From Massilia cavernae (lineage in GTDB: Bacteria > Pseudomonadota > Gammaproteobacteria > Burkholderiales > Burkholderiaceae_D): 64,000 nt of DNA. Both the position numbers and the translations under genes were made by a program. Location: assembly GCF_003590855.1 (NCBI RefSeq), contig NZ_QYUP01000113.1:1-64000 (forward strand), read 5' to 3'. A model generated the notes under the pieces. It saw only the letters and a list, made by a program, of their open reading frames with translations. It did not search any database and was not told the origin of the DNA. Below are positions 8,487-16,770 of this stretch, one piece after another; within the stretch, counting starts at the first letter, position 1; each line of letters starts with the position of its first letter.

Positions 8487-9473
8487 ATGCAATTGAAAGC
8501 GATCCTGGTCGCGCTGGCTGCAACCGCAGGCATCAATGCCTGGGCGCAGGGACCGATCGTCATCAAGTTCAGCCACGTGGTGGCGACCGATACGCCGAAA
8601 GGCCAGGCGGCGGAACGCTTCAAGGTGCTGGCGGAAAAGAGCACCCGCGGCCGGGTCAAGGTCGAGGTGTACCCGAACAGCCAGCTGTACAAGGACAAGG
8701 AAGAACTCGAAGCGCTGCAGCTCGGCGCGGTGCAGATGCTGGCGCCTTCGCTGGCCAAGTTCGGCCCGCTGGGCGTGAAGGAGTTCGAAGCCTTCGACCT
8801 GCCCTACATCTTTCCGTCCAAGGCGGCGCTGTACCGCGTCACCGAGGGGCCGATCGGCAAGGAGCTCTTGAGGAAGCTGTCGCCGAAAGGCATCACCGGC
8901 CTGGCGTACTGGGACAACGGCTTCAAGGTCATGTCGGCCAACAAGCCGCTGCACACGCCGGCCGACTTCCGCGGCCAGAAGATGCGCATCCAGGCTTCCA
9001 AAGTGCTGGACGCGCAGATGCGCGCGCTGGGCGCAATCCCGCAGGTACTGGCGTTCTCCGAGGTGTACCAGGCGCTGCAGGCCGGGGTGGTGGACGGCAC
9101 CGAGAACCCGCCGTCGAACATGTACACCCAGAAGATGCACGAGGTGCAGAAGCACGTGACGATGTCGAACCACGGCTACCTGGGCTATGCGGTCATCGTC
9201 AACAAGAAGTTCTGGGACGGACTGCCGGCCGACGTGCGCGGCCAGCTGGAACGGGCGATGCGCGACGCGACCACCTACGAGAAGGCGATTGCGCAGCGCG
9301 ACAACGACCTGGCCATGGAAGCGATCCGCAAGACCGGCAAGACCACCATCTACAAGCTGACCCCGCAGGAACAGGCGGCGTGGCGCAAGGCGCTGCTGCC
9401 GGTGCACAGGCAGATGGAAGGCAGGATCGGCAAGGAGCTGATCGATGCGATCACCAGGGCGGCGGGGAAATAA
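8487..9473 (+). CDS. TRAP transporter solute-binding protein, DctP family
   Basis: A periplasmic binding protein for C4-dicarboxylates or related organic acids. The 328-residue product has a signal peptide (about 1-20, ending AWAQG). The fold follows, with FSHVVATDTPKGQAA near the mature N-terminus and the conserved arginine region QKMRIQASKV that in DctP proteins clamps the ligand carboxylate. The ATG at 8487 follows a strong GAGGAGA ribosome site. It is divergent from a DctS/DctR-like sensor pair. No DctQ or DctM membrane gene follows; the next 330 bp are non-coding and end in a terminator. The protein therefore either serves a remote TRAP permease or acts as a ligand-presenting partner of the sensor. 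Confidence 0.9.
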   Translation: MQLKAILVALAATAGINAWAQGPIVIKFSHVVATDTPKGQAAERFKVLAEKSTRGRVKVEVYPNSQLYKDKEELEALQLGAVQMLAPSLAKFGPLGVKEFEAFDLPYIFPSKAALYRVTEGPIGKELLRKLSPKGITGLAYWDNGFKVMSANKPLHTPADFRGQKMRIQASKVLDAQMRALGAIPQVLAFSEVYQALQAGVVDGTENPPSNMYTQKMHEVQKHVTMSNHGYLGYAVIVNKKFWDGLPADVRGQLERAMRDATTYEKAIAQRDNDLAMEAIRKTGKTTIYKLTPQEQAAWRKALLPVHRQMEGRIGKELIDAITRAAGK

Positions 9474-9578
9474 GGCCGATCGGCGGGGCCGGCGAACCGC
9501 GTGTACGACTAAAACGGTTTTGGCGCAAGTGTCCAAAAAGCCACAGTCATTGGAATCCAGATAGGCTATGATTGCCCC

Positions 9579-9769
9579 CGATGCTGCTGAGCGGTTCTTC
9601 CCCCGGCGCAACACAGGATTCAAAGTTTGGGGGGTAGTAGATAAAAGCAACGGTAGTCCATACCGGAGATATATCGAGGAGACACGCGTTTCAAAGAATG
9701 CCGTCGGCATGACCGACAGCCGGGAACGTGACCAGCTTCAAAACGCACCCTTCGTGGTGCGTTTTTTTT
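9579..9769 (+). ncRNA. candidate structured small RNA or long dctP 3' UTR
   Basis: The 330-bp gap between dctP and the alkyltransferase gene has no convincing reading frame but looks built. A TATGAT box lies at 9567-9572, and stem-loops follow at 9651-9665 (CGGTA/TACCG) and 9703-9717 (GTCGG/CCGAC). A strong intrinsic terminator closes it. The -35 element is weak, so it may instead be a processed 3' end of the dctP message. No known RNA family was recognised. Confidence 0.35.
9741..9769 (+). terminator. strong intrinsic terminator upstream of the alkyltransferase gene
   Basis: A perfect 9-bp stem AAACGCACC/GGTGCGTTT with a six-base loop runs straight into a T8 tract. It ends transcription arriving from dctP or from the candidate small RNA, 35 bp before the next start codon. 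Confidence 0.85.
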
Positions 9770-9803
9770 CGCGTGCGCGCGCCGCTGCGGTAAACTGCGC
9801 GAC

Positions 9804-10328
9804 ATGAACCCACAGCAAGGCAGTGAAATTTTCAGCGCCATCGTCGCCGCTCCTTTCGGCGCGATCGGTATCCGTACCGAGGCCGGCGCCGTGCGCGAAC
9901 TGGTCTACCTCCCGCCGCAATTCGACGAGAAAGACCCGACCGACGAAATGGCCGCCGAAGCGGCGCGCCAGGTGCAGGCATACCTGGCCGACCCCGACTT
10001 CACGTTCAGCCTTCCGCTGGTGCAGGCGGGCAGCGCCTTCCAGCAAAAGGTGTGGGGCGCGATCTCGTCGATCCCGCGCGGCACGGTGCACACCTACGGC
10101 CAGATCGCCAAGCATATCGGCTCGGCGCCGCGCGCGGTGGGACAGGCCTGCGGCGCCAACTGGTTCCCTCTGGTGATTCCCTGCCACCGCGTGACGGCGG
10201 CCGGAGGACTGGGCGGCTTTTCCAACCACGACGAAGAAAACGGCTTCCACCTCAGCGTCAAGCGCTGGCTGCTGCGCCACGAAGGCGTCAATGTATCCCC
10301 ATGGCAACAGCAGGCAATCTGGCCCTGA
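9804..10328 (+). CDS. methylated-DNA--protein-cysteine S-methyltransferase
   Basis: A suicidal DNA-repair protein that takes the alkyl group from O6-alkylguanine (and O4-alkylthymine) onto its active cysteine. The 174-residue product has the N-terminal ribonuclease-like domain (about 1-75) and the C-terminal DNA-binding/active domain (76-165). The motif IPCHRV places the acceptor at C127, and SAFQQKVWGAISSIPRGTVHTYGQIA is the helix-turn-helix region read in shorter pieces. The C-terminus is a little longer than usual, and the gene overlaps xerD by 28 bp, so the two are translationally coupled. It lacks an AdaA domain, so it is the Ogt type. Confidence 0.9.
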   Translation: MNPQQGSEIFSAIVAAPFGAIGIRTEAGAVRELVYLPPQFDEKDPTDEMAAEAARQVQAYLADPDFTFSLPLVQAGSAFQQKVWGAISSIPRGTVHTYGQIAKHIGSAPRAVGQACGANWFPLVIPCHRVTAAGGLGGFSNHDEENGFHLSVKRWLLRHEGVNVSPWQQQAIWP

Positions 10329-11206
10329 TCGACGAGTTTTGCGACAACCTCTGGCTTGAACAGGGGCTCGCGAAAAACTCGCTCGACGCCTACCGCCGCG
10401 ACATGCGCCTGTTCGCGCGCTGGCTGGAAGTGAAGCGGCCGGAGCGCGAGACCCTGCACGCGGTCGAACCGCACGACCTTGCGGCCTACTTCGCCGAGCG
10501 CCACGCCGAGACCAAGCCGTCGTCGGCCAACCGGCGCCTGTCGGTCCTCAAGCGCTTTTACCAGCTGGCGCTGCGCAACAAGCAGGTCAGTGTGGACCCG
10601 TGCCTGCACATGGCGTCGGCCAAACAGCCGGTGCGCTTCGTGCACACGCTGTCGGAAGCCCAGGTCGAAGCCCTGCTGGCGGCGCCTGACGTGAACACGC
10701 CGCTGGGGCTGCGCGAACGCACGATGCTGGAACTGATGTACGCCAGCGGCCTGCGCGTGTCCGAGCTGGTGGCCCTGAAGATCGTGGAACTGAGCCTGAA
10801 CGACGGCGTGCTGCGCATCACCGGCAAGGGCAGCAAGACCCGGCTGGTGCCGTTCGGGCAGCAAGCGCGCCGCTGGATCGAGCGTTACGTCAGCGAGGCG
10901 CGCGGCGTCATCCTGGACGGCCAGGTGGACGACGCGCTGTTCGTCACCGGGCGCGGCGGGCCGATGACGCGGCAGATGTTCTGGATCCTGATCAAGAAGC
11001 ATGCGGCGAGGGCCGGCATTACCGCGCCGCTGTCGCCGCACACCCTGCGCCACGCCTTCGCCACCCACCTGCTGAACCACGGCGCCGACCTGCGCGTCGT
11101 GCAGTTGCTGCTGGGTCATTCCGATATATCCACAACGCAAATCTATACCCACGTCGCGAGAGAAAGGCTGAAACACCTGCATGCGGAGCACCATCCACGT
11201 GGTTAA
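10301..11206 (+). CDS. xerD: site-specific tyrosine recombinase XerD
   Basis: Acts with XerC at dif to resolve chromosome dimers at the septum, activated by FtsK. The 301-residue product has the SAM-like core-binding domain (about 5-90) and the catalytic domain (110-295). All catalytic residues are present: R152 (GLRVSEL), K176, H247 and R250 (HTLRH), H273 (LGHSDIS) and nucleophile Y282. The ATG at 10301 lies inside the end of the upstream alkyltransferase gene and gives the family-typical N-terminus. Longer in-frame extensions upstream are merely the alkyltransferase read in another frame. Confidence 0.93.
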   Translation: MATAGNLALIDEFCDNLWLEQGLAKNSLDAYRRDMRLFARWLEVKRPERETLHAVEPHDLAAYFAERHAETKPSSANRRLSVLKRFYQLALRNKQVSVDPCLHMASAKQPVRFVHTLSEAQVEALLAAPDVNTPLGLRERTMLELMYASGLRVSELVALKIVELSLNDGVLRITGKGSKTRLVPFGQQARRWIERYVSEARGVILDGQVDDALFVTGRGGPMTRQMFWILIKKHAARAGITAPLSPHTLRHAFATHLLNHGADLRVVQLLLGHSDISTTQIYTHVARERLKHLHAEHHPRG

Positions 11207-11285
11207 TTCAAATGCCTTTCGCATAACTGCGTCATAATGGGGGAAGGGCAGCCTTTTGTATCCCACATAACCTGAGAGGTGACGC

Positions 11286-11456
11286 ATGGCTAAGACTAAT
11301 TTCCAGTACGAAAAGCGGCAGCGGGAATTAGAGAAGAAGAAGAAGGCGGAAGAGAAAGCACGGAAGAAAGCCGAGGCGAAAGCCCGGGGCGAGCCGGAGG
11401 AACAGTCGGAAGGCGATGCGCCCGAAGATGCGCCGGAAGAACAAGCACAGCAATAA
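11286..11456 (+). CDS. small highly charged hypothetical protein (56 aa)
   Basis: The ATG at 11286 follows a GAGAGGTG ribosome site at good spacing. The 56-residue product is extremely charged: a Lys/Arg/Glu-rich helix (residues 8-33, EKRQRELEKKKKAEEKAR) followed by an acidic Glu/Asp/Pro/Gln tail (36-56). It has no cysteine, signal or membrane segment. I have seen similar short KRQRELEKKKKAEEK proteins in Burkholderiales, but no function is known to me. Its own ribosome site and spacing from xerD (79 bp) support a real gene. Confidence 0.65.
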   Translation: MAKTNFQYEKRQRELEKKKKAEEKARKKAEAKARGEPEEQSEGDAPEDAPEEQAQQ

Positions 11457-11485
11457 CGTAACATCGGAAACACGATTCGAAATAC

Positions 11486-11674
11486 GTAGGGCGGATAAGC
11501 GAAAGCGGTGCAGCAGGGGTTTCGAATCGCATGCGATTCGCCTGCGAAACGGCATCCGCTTGCAAGCGGATGCTCCCACAGCGATAGCATCCGCCGTTTT
11601 TTGCAAACGTCAACGCGATGCGGGCGAATTCGGCGGATGCGCGGCCTCGGCGGCAGCCGCGTTATCCGCCCTAC
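11486..11674. repeat. composite palindromic intergenic repeat, copy 2
   Basis: Same family as the copy at 1337: outer arms GTAGGGCGGATAAGCG and TTATCCGCCCTAC, with the same 70-bp module at 11507-11576 carrying the two nested palindromes almost without change. It fills the space between the small charged gene and the terminator before the RND operon. Confidence 0.85.
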
Positions 11675-11695
11675 GCGTGAAACGGTACCAAAGCT

Positions 11696-11724
11696 AAAAG
11701 GCCGTCACATCGTGACGGCCTTTT
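11696..11724. terminator. bidirectional intrinsic terminator after the RND permease gene
   Basis: A perfect GGCCGTCAC/GTGACGGCC stem with a three-base loop is flanked by A4 and T4, so it can act on both strands. It lies 4 bp beyond the stop codon of the minus-strand RND gene. Confidence 0.85.
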
Positions 11725-11728
11725 CGTT

Positions 11729-14700
11729 TTACGCGGCTTCCGCCAGTTCGGCTTCGCCTACTTCCTCATCCGGCTTGCCCTTGAACCAGCGCGACGCCCG
11801 CTTGCCCAGGTTGTCCAGGTAGGTATATGCCACCGGCACCACCACCAAGGTCAGCAGGGTCGAGGTGATCACCCCGCCAATCACCGCGCGGCCCATCGGC
11901 GCCTGCGATTCGCCGCCGTCGCCCATGCCGATCGCCATCGGCAGCATGCCGAAGATCATGGCCAGCGTCGTCATCAGGATCGGCCGCAAGCGCACCTGGC
12001 CCGCGTCGAGGATCGCGTCATGCTGGTTCTTGCCGTTGCGCTGCCCGTGGTTGGTGAAGTCCACCAGCAGGATCGCGTTCTTGGTCACAAGCCCCATCAG
12101 CATCACGATGCCGATCACCGAGAAGATGTTCAGCGTGCTGCCCGTCACCAGCAGCGCCACCAGCACGCCGATCATCGACAGCGGCAGCGACACCATGATC
12201 GCGATCGGCTGCAGGAAGCTGCCGAACTGCGACGCCAGCACCAGGTAGATGAAGATGATCGCGATGCCCAGCGCGGTAGCGGCGCCGGCCAGCGTCTCCT
12301 GCATCTGCTGCGCCTCGCCTGCGACGTCGAAGCGCACGCCTTCAGGCAGTTCGATGCTCTTCATCGCCTTGTCGATTTCGGAGTTGACGTCGCCGTTCGG
12401 ACGGCCTTCGATCGCCGCATACACGGCCACCCGGCGTTCCAGCGCCTGGCGCTTGAGCACCTGCGGACTGGTGGACGGTACGAATTCCACCACCTGGCGC
12501 AACGGCACCATGATCGGGTTGCCCTGTTCGTCCTTCTTGCTCGACGCGACCGACAGGTCGGCCAGGTCGGCCACCTTCTGGCGGCCCGACTTCGGCAGCT
12601 GCACGTTGACGTCGTAGTTCTGGCCGTCCGGCGCCAGCCATCGGCTGATCTGGTCGCCCGCCACGAAGGGACGCAGCGCCGCGCCGATCTGCTGGGTCGA
12701 CAGGCCAAGGTCGCTCGCCAGTTCGTTGTTGATCTTGACGATGGTGGCAGGGTTGGCGCCTTCCTGGCTATATTCCATGTCGACCACGCCTTTGATGTTG
12801 CGCATCTTGTCCATCAGGCGGCGCGCGGCGTCATCCAGCTTGGCTTCGTCCTGCCCCAGGATCGCGATGAAGATCGGCTTGTTGCCCACCGACATCGTGA
12901 TGCCCGCGATCGGCGCCAGGCGCGCACGGATGATCTTTTCCATCTCCTTCTGCGAGCGGCGCTTGGTCTTCTTCACGTCGGTCAGCTTCAGGTTCACTTC
13001 CGAGGTGTTGCGGCCGTCCCAGGTGCCGACATTGGTGATGATGCTGTCGATTTCCTTGAACTCCTTCAGCGCCGCTTCGACCTGCTGCACCTTGCTGTTG
13101 GTGTACTCCAGGCTGGACCCGATCGGGGTCTTGAAGCGCAGCTGGATGAAGCCGTTGTCGGTTTCGGGGAACATCTCGCCGCCTACCATCGGCATCAAGG
13201 CCAGGCTGCCGACGAACAGCGCCAACGCCAGCGTCAGCGTGGCCTTGCGCCAGCGCAGCGCCACTTCGAGGATCTTGCCGTACCAGACGTGCACGCGGTC
13301 GATCCCATGCTCCACCTTTTCCATGATGCGGCCCAGCCATGGCACATACTTGAAGCGGTCCTTGACCGGGTCGCGCCATACCGACGACAGCATCGGGTCG
13401 AGCGTGAAGCTGACGAACAGCGACACCATCACCGCCACCGCCACCGTGATGCCGAACTGGAGGAAGAAGCGCCCGATCAGGCCATCCATGAAGGCGACCG
13501 GCACGAACACCGCCACGATCGCGAAGGTGGTGGCCATCACGGCCAGGCCGATTTCATTGGTGCCGTCGTTGGCCGCTTGTACGTGGCTCTTGCCCATGCC
13601 GAGGTGGCGCACGATGTTTTCGCGCACCACGATGGCGTCGTCGATCAGGAGGCCGATGCACAGCGACAGCGCCATCAGGGTCAGGAAGTTCAGCGTAAAG
13701 CCGAAGTACTTCATCGCGATGAAGCTGGCCATCACCGAGATCGGCAGGGTCAGGCCGGTGATGACGGTGCTGCGCCAGGAGTGCAGGAACAGGAACACGA
13801 TCAGCATGGTCAGCAGCGCGCCTTCCATGATGGTGCGCTTGACGTTGTCGAGCTGGCTCTGCACGCGCGCCGACTGGTCTTCGATGATGCTGAACTTGAT
13901 ATCGGCAGGCATGGTGGCCTGCATGTGCTCGATCGCCTTCTTGATGCCGGTGCCGACTTCGACCACATTGGCGTCCTGCATCTTGGTCACGTCCAGGGTG
14001 ATGGCGCGCACGCCATTGATGCGCGAGATCGACTGCTCTTCCTGCTCGCCGTCGATGATCTCGGCTACCTGCTCGAGGTAGACCGGGCCGCTGGCGCGGC
14101 GCGCCACGATGATCTTGTTGAACCCGCGCGCATCCTTGATCTGGCCTTCGATGCGCACCAGGCGCTCGGTGGCGCCGAAGCTGATGTTACCTGCCGGGAG
14201 GTTGGCGTTGGTGGTCTGGATCGCGCGCAGTACCTCGTCCACGCCCACGTGCTGGGCTGCCAGCGCATCGGGCTTGAGGTTGACCAGCACCTGGCGGTTG
14301 GTGCGGCCGTTGACGCGCACCTGGCCGACGCCGGCCACGCCCTGCAGGCGCTTGGAGATGACCTGCTCGGTGAGGGTCGACAGGTCGCGCAGGCTGCGTG
14401 CATTCGACGTCAGGCTGAGGATGACGATGGCCTGCTGGTTGTCGCCTTCGGCGCGGATGATGAACGGCTCCTTGGCCTCCTTGGGGAAGGCGGGACGCAC
14501 GCGCGAGATCTTGTCGCGCATGTCGGTCATGGCCTTGTCCATGTTGGTGGAGATATGGAACTCCACCGACACGCCGGCGCGGCCTTCCCAGGAATTGCTG
14601 CGGATGGTCTTGACGCCGCTGACGGTGTTGATGGTGTCCTCGAGCTGGCGCGTGATGTCGTTTTCGACCTGCTCGGGCGAGGCGCCCGGGTAAGCAACTT

Positions 14701-14842
14701 CAACCCATGCGAACGGCAGGTCGACGTTCGGCATCGATTCGACGCCGAGGCCGCGGTAGGAGAACAGGCCGAGCACGACCAGCGCCACCATCACCATGGT
14801 GGCGAACACCGGGTTCTTGATACTCGTTTTAGTGATCCACAT
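11729..14842 (-). CDS. RND efflux transporter permease (HAE1/AcrB superfamily)
   Basis: The inner-membrane pump subunit of a tripartite efflux system, driven by the proton gradient. It has 1037 residues and the full family layout: TM1 (about 12-30), a large periplasmic porter loop, TM2-6, a second loop and TM8-12. The GLLIDDAIVVREN motif in TM4 supplies the paired aspartates of the proton relay. Cytoplasmic and periplasmic signature segments (PNVDLPFAWVEVAYPGASPE near 39-58) fit the hydrophobic-drug branch close to MdtB/MexB-like pumps rather than the metal (CusA) branch. The adaptor gene is 3 bp upstream. There is no outer-membrane factor or dedicated regulator next to it, so a TolC-like protein encoded elsewhere must serve. 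The drug substrate is unknown. Confidence 0.93.
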   Translation of the reverse strand: MWITKTSIKNPVFATMVMVALVVLGLFSYRGLGVESMPNVDLPFAWVEVAYPGASPEQVENDITRQLEDTINTVSGVKTIRSNSWEGRAGVSVEFHISTNMDKAMTDMRDKISRVRPAFPKEAKEPFIIRAEGDNQQAIVILSLTSNARSLRDLSTLTEQVISKRLQGVAGVGQVRVNGRTNRQVLVNLKPDALAAQHVGVDEVLRAIQTTNANLPAGNISFGATERLVRIEGQIKDARGFNKIIVARRASGPVYLEQVAEIIDGEQEEQSISRINGVRAITLDVTKMQDANVVEVGTGIKKAIEHMQATMPADIKFSIIEDQSARVQSQLDNVKRTIMEGALLTMLIVFLFLHSWRSTVITGLTLPISVMASFIAMKYFGFTLNFLTLMALSLCIGLLIDDAIVVRENIVRHLGMGKSHVQAANDGTNEIGLAVMATTFAIVAVFVPVAFMDGLIGRFFLQFGITVAVAVMVSLFVSFTLDPMLSSVWRDPVKDRFKYVPWLGRIMEKVEHGIDRVHVWYGKILEVALRWRKATLTLALALFVGSLALMPMVGGEMFPETDNGFIQLRFKTPIGSSLEYTNSKVQQVEAALKEFKEIDSIITNVGTWDGRNTSEVNLKLTDVKKTKRRSQKEMEKIIRARLAPIAGITMSVGNKPIFIAILGQDEAKLDDAARRLMDKMRNIKGVVDMEYSQEGANPATIVKINNELASDLGLSTQQIGAALRPFVAGDQISRWLAPDGQNYDVNVQLPKSGRQKVADLADLSVASSKKDEQGNPIMVPLRQVVEFVPSTSPQVLKRQALERRVAVYAAIEGRPNGDVNSEIDKAMKSIELPEGVRFDVAGEAQQMQETLAGAATALGIAIIFIYLVLASQFGSFLQPIAIMVSLPLSMIGVLVALLVTGSTLNIFSVIGIVMLMGLVTKNAILLVDFTNHGQRNGKNQHDAILDAGQVRLRPILMTTLAMIFGMLPMAIGMGDGGESQAPMGRAVIGGVITSTLLTLVVVPVAYTYLDNLGKRASRWFKGKPDEEVGEAELAEAA

Positions 14843-14845
14843 GGC

Positions 14846-16078
14846 TTAGCCCTTCACAGCAGGTACTGCAGCCGATGCCGACTTCGCGGCCGGTCCATCG
14901 ACCTTCACCTTGCTGCCGGGCTTGACGCCATCGAGCTTCGCGACCAGCACGCGCGCGCCTGCGGCCAGGCCGGAGGTGACTTCCGCCATGCCTTCGTCCT
15001 CATTGCGCAGGCCGATCGTGACCGGGGTCGACACCACCTTGCCGTCGACGACCGTGTACACCACGTCGGCATCCTTGTCCTTGCGCAGCGCGGCCAGCGG
15101 CAGCAGCGGCGCCAGGGCCGACCTGGTGGTGGTGACGCTGCCCTTGGCGAACATGCCACCGCGCAGCGCCGCGTCGGGATTGGCCACGCTGATATAGACC
15201 AGCATCGAGCGCGAACCCGCTTCCGCGGTCGGGTTGATGCGCGCCACCTTGCCGGCGAAGCTGCGGCCGGCATAGCCGTCGACCCGGAACGACACCTCCT
15301 GGCCAACTTTCACGCGCGGGATGTCGGAGGCCGGCACCTGCGCTTCGAGGGTCAGCTCGCGCAGGTCGACGATGGAGAACACCGGCATGTCGGGCGCTAC
15401 CTTCTCGCCCGCCTGCACGTGGCGCTTGCTGATCACGCCCGACATCGGCGCGACGATCACGGTGTCGTTCAGTGCGTTGCGTGCGAGGTCGAGCTGGGCC
15501 TGGGCCGACTTGACGCTGGCGCGCGCCAGCGCCACCGCGTTGGAGGTGGTGTCGTGCGAGTTCTGCGAAATGTAGTTCTGGGTGAGCAGGGCCTGGCTAT
15601 TGGCGTTGTTCTTGACCGCCATGTCGAGGCGGGCGTTGGCTTCGTCCAGCGCCGCCTGCTGCTGCGCCACGCGTGCGCGCTGGTCGGCTTGGTCGAGGCG
15701 CGCCAGCACCTGGCCGGCGGATACCGCCATGCCTTCCTGCACGGTGGCGCCGGTGACCACGCCCGACACCTTGGACTTGATGGTCGCCTGCGACAGCGGA
15801 ATGAGCGAGCCGGAAAGCGGGAGATTGACGCGCAGTTCGCCGGTGCCGATGGCGGCCACGTCGCGCGCCGACAATTCATATACCTCAATCTTCGGCCCAT
15901 CCTTGCCGGCGGCTGCCTGTGCGGCGGCCGGCGCCGCGGGCTTGGCCGGCGGCTTCATCGCATACCAGCCACCGGCGCCGATGGCGACCGCGGCCAGCGC
16001 GATCGCGGGCGCGCGCCAGCGCTTCCTGGTGGTGGTTTTGATGGAAGGGGCGGCCGGGGGCAGGTTTTCGAGTTTCAT
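14846..16078 (-). CDS. RND efflux periplasmic adaptor subunit (membrane fusion protein)
   Basis: Links the RND permease to an outer-membrane channel. The 410-residue product has an N-terminal membrane anchor (about 20-42, no lipobox). The biotinyl-lipoyl-like half motif, a coiled-coil hairpin (about 120-200, rich in AQQQAALDEANARLD-type heptads), the second lipoyl half, and the beta-barrel and membrane-proximal domains follow to about 390. The C-terminus is Lys/Pro/Ala-rich. It is first in a two-gene operon with the permease (3-bp gap). The region upstream (16079 onward) holds only decayed genes, so no local repressor was lost or found. Confidence 0.9.
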   Translation of the reverse strand: MKLENLPPAAPSIKTTTRKRWRAPAIALAAVAIGAGGWYAMKPPAKPAAPAAAQAAAGKDGPKIEVYELSARDVAAIGTGELRVNLPLSGSLIPLSQATIKSKVSGVVTGATVQEGMAVSAGQVLARLDQADQRARVAQQQAALDEANARLDMAVKNNANSQALLTQNYISQNSHDTTSNAVALARASVKSAQAQLDLARNALNDTVIVAPMSGVISKRHVQAGEKVAPDMPVFSIVDLRELTLEAQVPASDIPRVKVGQEVSFRVDGYAGRSFAGKVARINPTAEAGSRSMLVYISVANPDAALRGGMFAKGSVTTTRSALAPLLPLAALRKDKDADVVYTVVDGKVVSTPVTIGLRNEDEGMAEVTSGLAAGARVLVAKLDGVKPGSKVKVDGPAAKSASAAVPAVKG

Positions 16079-16488
16079 TTTCGATTTTCTTATCGGTGTT
16101 CAGTTGAACGGCGGCGGGAGGCGCATGTGCTCCGCCCTGGAAACCAGGATGGAGCCCCAAGCGCATGTTGACACTCTAGAAAAAGCGGCGCCGGCCCGCC
16201 ATCGGAATGCGACAGGAGGCGCTTTCGGCGCGATGAAATGCAAAAAGCCGGGACAAAACGTCGCAGGATGCTTATCTATTGAACAGCGGAATCAGTCGCG
16301 CCGCACCACTTTGTGCTGTCGCAAGCGGCGGGCTTGCGCAGCCGTCGAGAATTGGCATTCCGGCGCGCAGAACGTGACACAGCGCTCCTCTTCATCAAAG
16401 GAAATGTTTTGAGTGCCAGCCAGCAATCGTCGCCGGATATGCATGAGCCGGATGGACCTGGACGCGAGGCAATCGAACGGTCAGCCGC

Positions 16489-16770
16489 CACGGGGGCGAC
16501 GAGTTCGTGATCATCCTGGCCGACATCGGCGGGGTGGACCAGGCCGCCCATGTTGCCGAGAGCGTGATGCATTCGATTTTGCAGCCGGTGGACGCTGGCA
16601 CGGTGCGGGCTTCCGTGAGCGTTTCGATCGGCATCAGCATCTATCCGGGCGACGGCACCGATGTCGACACCCTCATGCAGCACGCCGACATCGCGATGTA
16701 CCACGCCAAGCAGGGCGGCCGCAACGCCTTCCGCTTCTTCAGGCCCGACATGAACGCGCATTCGTCATGA
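16489..16770 (+). pseudogene. remnant of a diguanylate cyclase GGDEF domain
   Basis: The C-terminal half of a GGDEF domain remains: RHGGDEFVIIL at the start, then SVSIGISIYPGDG and the closing ADIAMYHAKQGGRNAFRFF. In a live enzyme this would make cyclic di-GMP. Upstream, a possible trace of the MDLD nucleotide-binding segment is found in a different frame (about 16448-16462), and the roughly 40 residues that normally separate it from GGDEF are gone. No intact start, sensor domain or ribosome site exists. The 3' end overlaps the end of the convergent EEP pseudogene. Confidence 0.75.

Noticed and set aside
5792-9473. Assigning the sensor pair firmly as DctB/DctD
   Set aside because: The regulator is a FixJ/LuxR-type two-domain protein, not a sigma-54 AAA+ activator, so the DctD assignment is wrong; a DctS/DctR-like label fits.
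9568-9807. A 79-residue plus-strand open frame after dctP
   Set aside because: Crosses the strong terminator at 9741-9769, has no ribosome site and no conserved pattern.
12020-16171. A 1383-residue plus-strand open frame opposite the RND operon
   Set aside because: His/Arg/Gln-rich composition typical of the antisense of GC-rich genes, no domains, no ribosome site; the opposite strand carries two full, recognisable proteins.
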